Shown here in pieces: positions 1 to 15,621 of a stretch of DNA of 64,000 bases. The DNA is from Megachile rotundata (taxonomy: Eukaryota > Arthropoda > Insecta > Hymenoptera > Megachilidae). The notes beneath the pieces are model-generated. The model was not told where the DNA came from, ran no database searches, and saw nothing but the letters and a program-made list of their open reading frames with translations. Within the stretch, counting starts at the first letter, position 1. Each line of letters starts with the position of its first letter. Location of the stretch: contig NW_027473477.1 of assembly GCF_050947335.1 (NCBI RefSeq), positions 227,145-291,144 of the forward strand, read 5' to 3'. The translations under genes were made by a program, and so were the position numbers.

Positions 1-463
1 TAGACCGACAATTACTATACTTATTACTCTTATTGTTATGAATGTAACTCATATTATTAACCATATTATGCAGATACGATCGATAGAACTACAATCACTA
101 TACTCATTAATTTTATTATTATCAATCTAACTCATATTATTAGCCATATTATGCTTTAATGATCGATAGAACGACAATTACTATACTTATTACTCGTATT
201 ATTATCAATCTAACTCATATTATTAGCCATATTATGCTTAAATGATCGATAGAACGACAATTACTATACTTATTACTATTATTATTATCAATCTTACTCA
301 TATTATTAGCTATATTATGCATATATGATCGATAGAACGACAATTACTGTACTTATTACTCTTATTATTATCAATCTAACTCATATTATTAGCCATATTA
401 TGCTTATATGATCGACAGAACGACAATCACTATACTTATTACTGTTATTATTATCAATCTAAC
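1..463. repeat. Family I satellite, left edge of window
   Basis: Five and a half monomers of ordinary 83-bp length. The first two (1-166) carry the TAGACCGACA, TTATTGTTATGAAT, GCAGATACGATCG and AACTAC class tags. The second has the rare ATTAATTTT variant near 110, shared only with the copy near 4,593. The same ordered tags return at 1,578 (19 monomers on) and 4,483 (54 monomers on). The stretch from 250 matches 3,404 and 5,230 (AGCTAT, GCATATATG, then a CAGAACGACAATCAC monomer). No gene or unique sequence is present. Confidence 0.85.
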
Positions 464-3400
464 TCATATTATTAGCCATATTATGCTTATATTATCAATA
501 GAACGACAATTACTGTACTTATTACTGTTTTTATTATCAATCTAACTCATATTATTAGCCATATTATGCTTATATGATCGATAGAACGACAATTACTATA
601 CTCACTACTCTTATTATTGTCAATCTAACTCATATTATTAGACATATTATGCTTATATTATCGATAGAACGACAATTACTGTACTTATTACTGTTATTAT
701 TATCAATCTAACTCATATTATTAGCCATATTATGCATATATGATCGATAGAACGACAATTACTATACTTATTACACTTACTATTATCAATCTAACTCATA
801 TTATTAGCCATATTATGCTTAAATGATCGATAGAACGACAATTACTATACTTATTACTCTTATTATTATGAATCTAACTCATATTATTAAGCATATTATG
901 CAGATACGATCGATAGAACTACAATTACTATACTTATTACACTCACTATTATCAATCTAACTCATATTATTAACAATATTATGCAGATATGATCGATAGC
1001 ACGACATTTACTATACTTATTACTCTTATTATTATCAACCTAACTCATATTATTAGCCATATTATGCTTATATGATCGATAGAACGACAATTCCTATGCT
1101 TATTATTCTTATTTTTATCAACCTAACTCATATTATTAGCCATATTATGCTTAAATGATCGATAGACCGACAATTACTATACTTATTACTATTATTATTA
1201 TCAATCTTACTCATATTATTAGCCATATTATGCTTATATGATCGATAGAACGACAATTACTATACTTATTACTCTTATTATTATCAATCTAACTCATATT
1301 ATTAGCCATATTATGCAGATATGATCGATAGAACGACAATTACTATACTTATTACACTCACTATTATCAATCTAACTCATATTATTAACAATATTATGCA
1401 GATATGATCGATAGCACGACATTTACTATACTTATTACTCTTATTATTATCAACCTAACTCATATTATTAGCCATATTATGCTTATATGATCGATAGAAC
1501 GACAATTACTATACTTATTATTCTTATTTTTATCAACCTAACTCATATTATTAGCCATATTATGCTTAAATGATCGATAGACCGACAATTACTATACTTA
1601 TTACTCTTATTGTTATGAATGTAACTCATATTATTAACCATATTATGCAGATACGATCGATAGAACTACAATCACTGTACTCATTACTCTTATTATTATC
1701 AATCTAACTCATATTATTAGCCATATTATGCTTAAATGATCGATAGAACAACAATTACTATACTCATTACTCGTATTATTATCAATCTAACTCATATTTT
1801 TAGCCGTATTATGCTTATATGATCGATAGAACGACAATTACTATAAATATTACTATTATTATTATCAATCTTACTCATATTATTAGCCATATTATGCTTA
1901 TATGATCGATAGAACGACAATTACTATACTTATTACTCTTATTATTATCAATCTAACTCATATTATTAGCCATATTATGCTTATATGATCGATAGAACGA
2001 CAATTAATATACTTATTACTCTTATTATTATCAATCTAACTCATATTACCAGCCATATTATGCTTAAATGATCGATAGAACGACAATTACTATACTTATT
2101 ACTCTTATTATTATCAATCTATCTCATATTATTAGCCATATTATGCTTATATGATCGATAGAACGACAATTACTATACTCACTACTCTTATTATTATCGA
2201 TCTAACTCATACTATTAGCCATATTATGCTTATATTATCGATAGAACGACAATTACTGTACTTATTACTGTTATTATTATCAATTTAACTCATATTATTA
2301 GCCATATTATGCTTAAATGATAGATAGAACGACAATTACTATACTTATTACTATTATTATTATCAATCTTACTCATATTATTAGCTATATTATGCATATA
2401 TGATCGATAGAACGACAATTACTGTACATATTACTCTTATCATTATCGATCTAACTCATATTATTAGCCATATTATGCTTATATTATCGATAGAACGACA
2501 ATTACTGTACTTATTACTGTTATTATTATCAATCTAACTCATATTATTAGCCATATTATGCATATATGATCGATAGAACGACAATTACTGTACTTATTAC
2601 TCTTATCATTATCGATCTAACTCATATTATTAGCCGTATTATGCTTATATGATCGATAGAACGACAATTACTATACTCACTACTCCTACTATTATCAACC
2701 TAACTCATATTATTAGCCATATTATGCTTAAATGATCGATAGAACGACAATTACTATACTTATTACTCTTATTATTATCAATCTAACTCATATTATTAGC
2801 CGTATTATGCTTAAATGATCGATAGAACGACAATTACTATACTTATTACACTTATTATTATCAATCTAACTCATATTATTAGCCATATTATGCTTATATG
2901 ATCGACAGAACGACAATTACTATACTTATTATTCTTATTTTTATCAACCTAACTCATATTATTACCCATATTATGCTTAAATGATCGATAGAACGACAAT
3001 TACTATACTTATTACTCTTATTATTATGAATCTAACTCATATTATTAACAATATTATGCAGATATGATCGATAGCACGACATTTACTATACTTATTACTC
3101 TTATTATTATCAACCTAACTCATATTATTAGCCATATTATGCTTATATGATCGATAGAACGACAATTACTATACTTATTATTCTTATTTTTATCAACATA
3201 TCTCATATTATTAGCCATATTATGCTTAAATGATCGATAGACCGACAATTACTATACTTATTACTCTTATTGTTATGAATCTAACTCATATTATTAACCA
3301 TATTATGCAGATACGATCGATAGAACTACAATTACTATACTCATTACTCTTATTATTATCAATCTAACTCATATTATTAGCCATATTATGCTTAAATGAT

Positions 3401-4182
3401 CGATAGAACGACAATTACTATACTTATTACTATTATTATTATCAATCTTACTCATATTATTAGCTATATTATGCATATATGATCGATAGAACGACAATTA
3501 CTGTACTTATTACTCTTATTATTATCAATCTAACTCATATTATTAGCCATATTATGCTTATATGATCGACAGAACGACAATCACTATACTTATTACTGTT
3601 ATTATTATCAATCTAACTCATATTATTAGCCATATTATGCATATGTGATCGATAGAACGACAATTACTATACTTATTACACTTACTATTATCAATCTAAC
3701 TCATATTATTAGCCATATTATGCATATATGATCGATAGAACGACAATTACTGTACTTATTACTCTTATCATTATCGATCTAACTCATATTATTAGCCATA
3801 TTATGCTTAAATGATCGATAGAACGACAATTACTATACTTATTACTCTTATTGTTATGAATCTAACTCATATTATTAACCATATTATGCAGATACGATCG
3901 ATAGAACTACAATTACTATACTCATTACTCTTATTATTATCAATCTAACTCATATTATTAGCCATATTATGCTTTAATGATCGATAGAACGACAATTACT
4001 ATACTTATTACTCGTATTATTATCAATCTAACTCATATTTTTAGCCGTATTATGGTTATATGATCGATAGAACGACAATTACTATACTTATTACTATTAT
4101 TATTATCAATCTTACTCATATTATTAGCCATATTATGCTTATATGATCGATAGAACGACAATTACTATACTTATTACTCTTA
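464..4182. repeat. 3.7-kb satellite segment, left copy of a displaced duplication
   Basis: About 45 monomers that reappear at 15,238-18,956, exactly 14,774 bp (178 monomers) downstream. Landmarks checked at matching positions include the TATCAATAG variant near 490, AACAACAATT at about 1,749, CTGTACTCATT at about 1,675, CAACATATCTC near 3,195, and TTATGGTTATATG near 4,052. Only a handful of private changes separate the copies, and all those I noticed lie in the right copy. The match ends at 4,182, where this copy has TTATTATTATGAATC and the other has CTTACTATAATC. The segment also contains 3,404-3,800, which is repeated 22 monomers later at 5,230-5,630. Confidence 0.85.
1910..1992 (+). repeat. 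Type monomer (exact consensus copy)
   Basis: This copy matches the majority base at every column and serves as reference. Landmarks by monomer position are TAGAACGACA at 1-10, TACTTATTAC at 18-27, CTCTTATTATTATC at 27-40, ACTCATATTA at 47-56, ATTAGCCATATTATGC at 56-71 and TATATGATCGA at 73-83. The best conserved stretches across the array are roughly 47-56 and 65-71. Variable columns are 3-9, 17, 21-35, 41-47, 55-64 and 72-80. CATATTAT occurs twice, at 50-57 and 62-69, a 12-bp-spaced direct repeat inside the monomer. The palindrome ATCGAT spans the monomer junction (79 to 1) and GATC lies at 78-81, so most monomers carry ClaI-type and MboI-type sites. Confidence 0.95.
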
Positions 4183-7100
4183 TTATTATGAATCTAACTC
4201 ATATTATTAAGCATATTATGCAGATACGATCGATAGACCGACAATTACTATACTTATTACACTCACTATTATCAATCTAACTCATATTATTAACAATATT
4301 ATGCAGATATGATCGATAGCACGACATTTACTATACTTATTACTCTTATTATTATCAACCTAACTCATATTATTAGCCATATTATGCTTATATGATCGAT
4401 AGAACGACAATTACTATACTTATTATTCTTATTTTTATCAACCTAACTCATATTATTAGCCATATTATGCTTAAATGATCGATAGACCGACAATTACTAT
4501 ACTTATTACTCTTATTGTTATGAATGTAACTCATATTATTAACCATATTATGCAGATACGATCGATAGAACTACAATCACTATACTCATTAATTTTATTA
4601 TTATCAATCTAACTCATATTATTAGCCATATTATGCTTAAATGATCGATAGAACGACAATTACTATACTCATTACTCGTATTATTATAAATCTAACTCAT
4701 ATTTTTAGCCGTATTATGCTTATATGATCGATAGAACGACAATTACTATACTTATTACTATTATAATTATCAATCTTACTCATATTATTAGCCATATTAT
4801 GCTTATATGATCGATAGAACGACAATTACTATACTTATTACTCTTATTATTATCAATCTAACTCATATTATTAGCCATATTATGCTTATATGATCGATAG
4901 AACGACAATTAATATACTTATTACTCTTATTATTATCAATCTAACTCATATTACCAGCCATATTATGCTTAAATGATCGATAGAACGACAATTACTATAC
5001 TTATTACTCTTATTATTATCAATCTATCTCATATTATTAGCCATATTATGCTTATATGATCGATAGAACGACAATTACTATACTCACTACTCTTATTATT
5101 ATCGATCTAACTCATATTATTAGCCATATTATGCTTATATTATCGATAGAACGACAATTACTGTACTTATTACTGTTATTATTATCAATTTAACTCATAT
5201 TATTAGCCATATTATGCTTAAATGATCGATAGAACGACAATTACTATACTTATTACTATTATTATTATCAATCTTACTCATATTATTAGCTATATTATGC
5301 ATATATGATCGATAGAACGACAATTACTGTACTTATTACTCTTATTATTATCAATCTAACTCATATTATTAGCCATATTATGCTTATATGATCGACAGAA
5401 CGACAATCACTATACTTATTACTGTTATTATTATCAATCTAACTCATATTATTAGCCATATTATGCATATGTGATCGATAGAACGACAATTACTATACTT
5501 ATTACACTTACTATTATCAATCTAACTCATATTATTAGCCATATTATGCATATATGATCGATAGAACGGCAATTACTGTACTTATTACTCTTATCATTAT
5601 CGATCTAACTCATATTATTAGCCATATTATGCTTATATGATCGATAGAACGACAATTACTATACCCACTACTCCTACTATTATCAACCTAACTCATATTA
5701 TTAGCCATATTATGCTTAAATGATCGATAGAACGACAATTACTATACTTATTACTCTTATTATTATCAATCTAACTCATATTATTAGCCGTATTATGCTT
5801 AAATGATCGATAGAACGACAATTACTATACTTATTACACTTATTATTATCAATCTAACTCATATTATTAGCCATATTATGCTTATATGATCGACAGAACG
5901 ACAATTACTGTACTTATTATTCTTATTTTTATCAACCTAACTCATATTATTACCCATATTATGCTTAAATGATCGATAGAACGACAATTACTATACTTAT
6001 TACTCTTATTATTATGAATCTAACTCATATTATTAACCATATTATGCAGATATGATCGATAGAACTACAATTACTATACTCATTACTCTTATTATTATCA
6101 ATCTAACTCATATTATTAGCCATATTATGCTTATATGATCGATAGAACGACAATTACTGTACTTATTACTCGTATCATTATCGATCTAACTCATATTATT
6201 AGCCATATTATGCTTATATGATCGATAGAACGACAATTACTATACTTATTACTCTTATTATTATCAATCTAACTCATATTATTAGCCATATTATGCAGAT
6301 ATGATCGATAGAACGACAATTACTATACTTATTACACTCACTATTATCAATCTAACTCATATTATTAACAATATTATGCAGATATGATCGATAGCACGAC
6401 ATTTACTATACTTATTACTCTTATTATTATCAACCTAACTCATATTATTAGCCATATTATGCTTATATGATCGATAGAACGACAATTACTATACTTATTA
6501 TTCTTATTTTTATCAACCTATCTCATATTATTAGCCATATTATGCTTAAATGATCGATAGAACGACAATTACTATACTTATTACTCTTATTATTATGAAT
6601 CTAACTCATATTATTAACCATATTATGCAGATATGATCGATAGAACTACAATTACTATACTCATTACTCTTATTATTATCAATCTAACTCATATTATTAG
6701 CCATATTATGCTTATATGATCGATAGAACGACAATTACTGTACCTATTACTCTTATCATTATCGATCTAACTCATATTATTAGCCATATTATGCTTATAT
6801 GATCGATAGAACGACAATTACTATACTCACTACTCTTACTATTATCAACCTATCTCATATTATTAGCCATATTATGCTTAAATGATCGATAGAACGACAA
6901 TTACTATACTTATTACTATTATTATTATCAATCTTGCTCATATTATTAGCCATATTATGCTTATATGATCGATAGAACGACAATTACTATACTTATTACT
7001 CTTATTATTATCAATCTAACTCATATTATTAGCCATATTATGCTTATATGATCGATAGAACGACAATTACTATACTTATTACTCTTATTATTATCAATCT

Positions 7101-7487
7101 AACTCATATTACCAGCCATATTATGCTTAAATGATCGATAGAACGACAATTACTATACTTATTACTCTTATTATTATCAATCTATCTCATATTATTAGCC
7201 ATATTATGCTTATATGATCGATAGAACGACAATTACTATACTCACTACTCTTATTATTATCGATCTAACTCATATTATTAGCCATATTATGCTTATATTA
7301 TCGATAGAACGACAATTACTGTACTTATTACTGTTATTATTATCAATTTAACTCATATTATTAGCCATATTATGCTTAAATGATCGATAGAACGACAATT
7401 ACTATACTTATTACTATTATTATTATCAATCTTACTCATATTATTAGCTATATTATGCATATATGATCGATAGAACGACAATTACTG
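4183..7487. repeat. Family I mosaic between the larger duplications
   Basis: About 40 monomers with no single period. From 4,232 to about 5,312 it tracks 1,327-2,407 at an offset of 35 monomers (2,905 bp). From 5,230 to about 5,630 it tracks 3,404-3,800 at 22 monomers. About 5,950-6,235 and 6,531-6,816 form a tandem pair at a 7-monomer (581 bp) spacing, diverging after the TCATTATCGATC monomer. The order of class tags resembles 830-1,580 and 9,300-9,960. No gene, indel or foreign insertion was seen. Confidence 0.8.
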
Positions 7488-10400
7488 TACTTATTACTCT
7501 TATTATTATGAATCTAACTCATATTATTAAGCATATTATGCAGATACGATCGATAGAACTACAATTACTATACTTATTACACTCACTATTATCAATCTAA
7601 CTCATATTATTAACAATATTATGCAGATATGATCGATAGCACGACATTTACTATACTTATTACTCTTATTATTATCAACCTAACTCATATTATTAGCCAT
7701 ATTATGCTTATATGATCGATAGAACGCCAATTCCTATGCTTATTATTCTTATTTTTATCAACCTAACTCATATTATTAGCCATATTATGCTTAAATGATC
7801 GATAGACCGACAATTACTATACTTATTACTATTATTATTATCAATCTTACTCATATTATTAGCCATATTATGCTTATATGATCGATAGAACGACAATTAC
7901 TATACTTATTACTCTTATTATTATCAATCTAACTCATATTATTAGCCATATTATGCAGATATGATCGATAGAACGACAATTACTATACTTATTACACTCA
8001 CTATTATCAATCTAACTCATATTATTAACAATATTATGCAGATATGATCGATAGCACGACATTTACTATACTTATTACTCTTATTATTATCAACCTAACT
8101 CATATTATTAGCCATATTATGCTTATATGATCGATAGAACGACAATTACTATACTTATTATTCTTATTTTTATCAACCTAACTCATATTATTAGCCATAT
8201 TATGCTTAAATGATCGATAGACCGACAATTACTATACTTATTACTCTTATTGTTATGAATGTAACTCATATTATTAACCATATTATGCAGATACGATCGA
8301 TAGAACTACAATCACTATACTCATTACTCTTATTATTATCAATCTAACTCATATTATTAGCAATATTATGCTTAAATGATCGATAGAACAACAATTACTA
8401 TACTCATTACTCGTATTATTATCAATCTAACTCATATTTTTAGCCGTATTATGCTTATATGATCGATAGAACGTCAATTACTATAAATATTACTATTATT
8501 ATTATCAATCTTACTCATATTATTAGCCATATTATGCTTATATGATCGATAGAACGACAATTACTATACTTATTACTCTTATTATTATCAATCTAACTCA
8601 TATTATTAGCCATATTATGCTTATATGATCGATAGAACGACAATTAATATACATATTACTCTTATTATTATCAATCTAACTCATATTACCAGCCATATTA
8701 TGCTTAAATGATCGATAGAACGACAATTACTATACTTATTACTCTTATTATTATCAATCTATCTCATATTATTAGCCATATTATGCTTATATGATCGATA
8801 GAACGACAATTACTATACTCACTACTCTTATTATTATCGATCTAACTCATATTATTAGCCATATTATGCTTATATTATCGATAGAACGACAATTACTGTA
8901 CTTATTACTGTTATTATTATCAATTTAACTCATATTATTAGCCATATTATGCTTAAATGATAGATAGAACGACAATTACTATACTTATTACTATTATTAT
9001 TATCAATCTTACTCATATTATTAGCTATATTATGCATATATGATCGATAGAACGACAATTACTGTACATATTACTCTTATCATTATCGATCTAACTCATA
9101 TTATTAGCCATATTATGCTTATATTATCGATAGAACGACAATTACTGTACTTATTACTGTTATTATTATCAATCTAACTCATATTATTAGCCGTATTATG
9201 CTTAAATGATCGATAGAACGACAATTACTATACTTATTACACTTATTATTATCAATCTAACTCATATTATTAGCCATATTATGCTTATATGATCGACAGA
9301 ACGACAATTACTATACTTATTATTCTTATTTTTATCAACCTAACTCATATTATTACCCATATTATGCTTAAATGATCGATAGAACGACAATTACTATACT
9401 TATTACTCTTATTATTATGAATCTAACTCATATTATTAACCATATTATGCAGATATGATCGATAGAACTACAATTACTATACTCATTACTCTTATTATTA
9501 TCAATCTAACTCATATTATTAGCCATATTATGCTTATATGATCGATAGAACGACAATTACTGTACTTATTACTCTTATCATTATCGATCTAACTCATATT
9601 ATTAGCCATATTATGCTTATATGATCGATAGAACGACAATTACTATACTTATTACTCTTATTATTATCAATCTAACTCATATTATTAGCCATATTATGCA
9701 GATATGATCGATAGAACGACAATTACTATACTTATTACACTCACTATTATCAATCTAACTCATATTATTAACAATATTATGCAGATATGATCGATAGCAC
9801 GACATTTACTATACTTATTACTCTTATTATTATCAACCTAACTCATATTATTAGCCATATTATGCTTATATGATCGATAGAACGACAATTACTATACTTA
9901 TTATTCTTATTTTTATCAACCTATCTCATATTATTAGCCATATTATGCTTAAATGATCGATAGACCGACAATTACTATACTTATTACTCTTATTGTTATG
10001 AATCTAACTCATATTATTAACCATATTATGCAGATACGATCGATAGAACTACAATTACTATACTCATTACTCTTATTATTATCAATCTAACTCATATTAT
10101 TAGCCATATTATGCTTAAATGATCGATAGAACGACAATTACTATACTTATTACTCGTATTATTATCAATCTAACTCATATTTTTAGCCGTATTATGGTTA
10201 TATGATCGATAGAACGACAATTACTATACTTATTACTATTATTATTATCAATCTTACTCATATTATTAGCCATATTATGCTTATATGATCGATAGAACGA
10301 CAATTACTATACTTATTACTCTTACTATAATCAATCTAACTCATATTATTAACCATATTATGCAGATATGATCGATAGAACTACAATTACTATACTCATT

Positions 10401-11554
10401 ACTCTTATTATTATCAATCTAACTCATATTATTAGGCATATTATGCTTATATGATCGATAGAACGACAATTACTGTACTTATTACTCTTATTATTATGAA
10501 TCTAACTCATATTACTAACCATATTATGCAGATATGATCGATAGAACTACAATTACTATACTCATTACTCTTATTATTATCAATCTAACTCATATTATTA
10601 GCCATATTATGCTTGTATGATCGATAGAACGACAATTACTGTACCTATTACTCTTATCATTATCGATCTAACTCATATTATTAGCCATATTATGCTTATA
10701 TGATCGATAGAACGACAATTACTATACTCACTACTCTTACTATTATCAACCTAACTCATATTATTAGCCATATTATGCTTAAATGATCGATAGAACGACA
10801 ATTACTATACTTATTACTATTATTATTATCAATCTTACTCATATTATTAGCCATATTATGCTTATATGATCGATAGAACGACAATTACTATACTTATTAC
10901 TCTTATTATTATCAATCTAACTCATATTATTAGCCATATTATGCTTATATCATCGATAGAACGACAATTACTATACTTATTACTCTTATTATTATCAATC
11001 TAACTCATATTACCAGCCATATTATGCTTAAATGATCGATAGAACGACAATTACTATACTTATTACACTTACTATTATCAATCTAACTCATATTATTAGC
11101 CATATTATGCATATATGATCGATAGAACGACAATTACTGTACTTATTACTCTTATCATTATCGATCTAACTCATATTATTAGCCATATTATGCTTATATT
11201 ATCAATAGAACGACAATTACTGTACTTATTACTGTTTTTATTATCAATCTAACTCATATTATTAGCCATATTATGCTTATATGATCGATAGAACGACAAT
11301 TACTATACTCACTACTCTTATTATTGTCAATCTAACTCATATTATTAGACATATTATGCTTATATTATCGATAGAACGACAATTACTGTACTTATTACTG
11401 TTATTATTATCAATCTAACTCATATTATTAGCCATATTATGCATATATGATCGATAGAACGACAATTACTATACTTATTACACTTACTATTATCAATCTA
11501 ACTCATATTATTAGCCATATTATGCTTAAATGATCGATAGAACGACAATTACTA
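7488..11554. repeat. 49-monomer HOR unit, copy 1 (4,067 bp)
   Basis: The segment repeats in tandem at +4,067 bp (49 x 83). Matching landmarks are TATTATTATGAATC at 7,501 and 11,568, TAGACCG with GTTATGAATGTAAC at 8,218 and 12,285, and CTTACTATAATC at 10,321 and 14,388. The left boundary lies inside the monomer starting at 7,471, whose first part differs (CTGTAC against CTATAC) while the rest matches. Private differences from copy 2 include GAACGCCAATT near 7,727, AGCAATATT near 8,360, GAACGTCAATT near 8,470 and ACATATTAC near 8,651. Identity to copy 2 is above about 99.5% by eye. Confidence 0.88.
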
Positions 11555-14500
11555 TACTTATTACTCTTATTATTATGAATCTAACTCATATTATTAAGCA
11601 TATTATGCAGATACGATCGATAGAACTACAATTACTATACTTATTACACTCACTATTATCAATCTAACTCATATTATTAACAATATTATGCAGATATGAT
11701 CGATAGCACGACATTTACTATACTTATTACTCTTATTATTATCAACCTAACTCATATTATTAGCCATATTATGCTTATATGATCGATAGAACGACAATTC
11801 CTATGCTTATTATTCTTATTTTTATCAACCTAACTCATATTATTAGCCATATTATGCTTAAATGATCGATAGACCGACAATTACTATACTTATTACTATT
11901 ATTATTATCAATCTTACTCATATTATTAGCCATATTATGCTTATATGATCGATAGAACGACAATTACTATACTTATTACTCTTATTATTATCAATCTAAC
12001 TCATATTATTAGCCATATTATGCAGATATGATCGATAGAACGACAATTACTATACTTATTACACTCACTATTATCAATCTAACTCATATTATTAACAATA
12101 TTATGCAGATATGATCGATAGCACGACATTTACTATACTTATTACTCTTATTATTATCAACCTAACTCATATTATTAGCCATATTATGCTTATATGATCG
12201 ATAGAACGACAATTACTATACTTATTATTCTTATTTTTATCAACCTAACTCATATTATTAGCCATATTATGCTTAAATGATCGATAGACCGACAATTACT
12301 ATACTTATTACTCTTATTGTTATGAATGTAACTCATATTATTAACCATATTATGCAGATACGATCGATAGAACTACAATCACTGTACTCATTACTCTTAT
12401 TATTATCAATCTAACTCATATTATTAGCCATATTATGCTTAAATGATCGATAGAACAACAATTACTATACTCATTACTCGTATTATTATCAATCTAACTC
12501 ATATTTTTAGCCGTATTATGCTTATATGATCGATAGAACGACAATTACTATAAATATTACTATTATTATTATCAATCTTACTCATATTATTAGCCATATT
12601 ATGCTTATATGATCGATAGAACGACAATTACTATACTTATTACTCTTATTATTATCAATCTAACTCATATTATTAGCCATATTATGCTTATATGATCGAT
12701 AGAACGACAATTAATATACTTATTACTCTTATTATTATCAATCTAACTCATATTACCAGCCATATTATGCTTAAATGATCGATAGAACGACAATTACTAT
12801 ACTTATTACTCTTATTATTATCAATCTATCTCATATTATTAGCCATATTATGCTTATATGATCGATAGAACGACAATTACTATACTCACTACTCTTATTA
12901 TTATCGATCTAACTCATACTATTAGCCATATTATGCTTATATTATCGATAGAACGACAATTACTGTACTTATTACTGTTATTATTATCAATTTAACTCAT
13001 ATTATTAGCCATATTATGCTTAAATGATAGATAGAACGACAATTACTATACTTATTACTATTATTATTATCAATCTTACTCATATTATTAGCTATATTAT
13101 GCATATATGATCGATAGAACGACAATTACTGTACATATTACTCTTATCATTATCGATCTAACTCATATTATTAGCCATATTATGCTTATATTATCGATAG
13201 AACGACAATTACTGTACTTATTACTGTTATTATTATCAATCTAACTCATATTATTAGCCGTATTATGCTTAAATGATCGATAGAACGACAATTACTATAC
13301 TTATTACACTTATTATTATCAATCTAACTCATATTATTAGCCATATTATGCTTATATGATCGACAGAACGACAATTACTATACTTATTATTCTTATTTTT
13401 ATCAACCTAACTCATATTATTACCCATATTATGCTTAAATGATCGATAGAACGACAATTACTATACTTATTACTCTTATTATTATGAATCTAACTCATAT
13501 TATTAACCATATTATGCAGATATGATCGATAGAACTACAATTACTATACTCATTACTCTTATTATTATCAATCTAACTCATATTATTAGCCATATTATGC
13601 TTATATGATCGATAGAACGACAATTACTGTACTTATTACTCTTATCATTATCGATCTAACTCATATTATTAGCCATATTATGCTTATATGATCGATAGAA
13701 CGACAATTACTATACTTATTACTCTTATTATTATCAATCTAACTCATATTATTAGCCATATTATGCAGATATGATCGATAGAACGACAATTACTATACTT
13801 ATTACACTCACTATTATCAATCTAACTCATATTATTAACAATATTATGCAGATATGATCGATAGCACGACATTTACTATACTTATTACTCTTATTATTAT
13901 CAACCTAACTCATATTATTAGCCATATTATGCTTATATGATCGATAGAACGACAATTACTATACTTATTATTCTTATTTTTATCAACCTATCTCATATTA
14001 TTAGCCATATTATGCTTAAATGATCGATAGACCGACAATTACTATACTTATTACTCTTATTGTTATGAATCTAACTCATATTATTAACCATATTATGCAG
14101 ATACGATCGATAGAACTACAATTACTATACTCATTACTCTTATTATTATCAATCTAACTCATATTATTAGCCATATTATGCTTAAATGATCGATAGAACG
14201 ACAATTACTATACTTATTACTCGTATTATTATCAATCTAACTCATATTTTTAGCCGTATTATGGTTATATGATCGATAGAACGACAATTACTATACTTAT
14301 TACTATTATTATTATCAATCTTACTCATATTATTAGCCATATTATGCTTATATGATCGATAGAACGACAATTACTATACTTATTACTCTTACTATAATCA
14401 ATCTAACTCATATTATTAACCATATTATGCAGATATGATCGATAGAACTACAATTACTATACTCATTACTCTTATTATTATCAATCTAACTCATATTATT

Positions 14501-15621
14501 AGGCATATTATGCTTATATGATCGATAGAACGACAATTACTGTACTTATTACTCTTATTATTATGAATCTAACTCATATTACTAACCATATTATGCAGAT
14601 ATGATCGATAGAACTACAATTACTATACTCATTACTCTTATTATTATCAATCTAACTCATATTATTAGCCATATTATGCTTGTATGATCGATAGAACGAC
14701 AATTACTGTACCTATTACTCTTATCATTATCGATCTAACTCATATTATTAGCCATATTATGCTTATATGATCGATAGAACGACAATTACTATACTCACTA
14801 CTCTTACTATTATCAACCTAACTCATATTATTAGCCATATTATGCTTAAATGATCGATAGAACGACAATTACTATACTTATTACTATTATTATTATCAAT
14901 CTTACTCATATTATTAGCCATATTATGCTTATATGATCGATAGAACGACAATTACTATACTTATTACTCTTATTATTATCAATCTAACTCATATTATTAG
15001 CCATATTATGCTTATATCATCGATAGAACGACAATTACTATACTTATTACTCTTATTATTATCAATCTAACTCATATTACCAGCCATATTATGCTTAAAT
15101 GATCGATAGAACGACAATTACTATACTTATTACACTTACTATTATCAATCTAACTCATATTATTAGCCATATTATGCATATATGATCGATAGAACGACAA
15201 TTACTGTACTTATTACTCTTATCATTATCGATCTAACTCATATTATTAGCCATATTATGCTTATATTATCAATAGAACGACAATTACTGTACTTATTACT
15301 GTTTTTATTATCAATCTAACTCATATTATTAGCCATATTATGCTTATATGATCGATAGAACGACAATTACTATACTCACTACTCTTATTATTGTCAATCT
15401 AACTCATATTATTAGACATATTATGCTTATATTATCGATAGAACGACAATTACTGTACTTATTACTGTTATTATTATCAATCTAACTCATATTATTAGCC
15501 ATATTATGCATATATGATCGATAGAACGACAATTACTATACTTATTACACTTACTATTATCAATCTAACTCATATTATTAGCCATATTATGCTTAAATGA
15601 TCGATAGAACGACAATTACTA
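11555..15621. repeat. 49-monomer HOR unit, copy 2 (4,067 bp)
   Basis: Tandem partner of 7,488-11,554. Inside it, AGCCGTATTATGC is followed directly by an ACACTTATTATT monomer (13,257-13,320). The related segments at 2,553-2,860 and 17,327-17,630 have three more monomers at this point (TCATTATCGATC, CTCCTACTATT and CTCTTATTATT classes). Copies 1 and 2 therefore share a 249-bp contraction relative to those segments, or the others share an expansion. The unit ends with the tags TTGTCAATC and AGACAT (15,390-15,420) and an ACACTTACTATT monomer. Confidence 0.88.
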
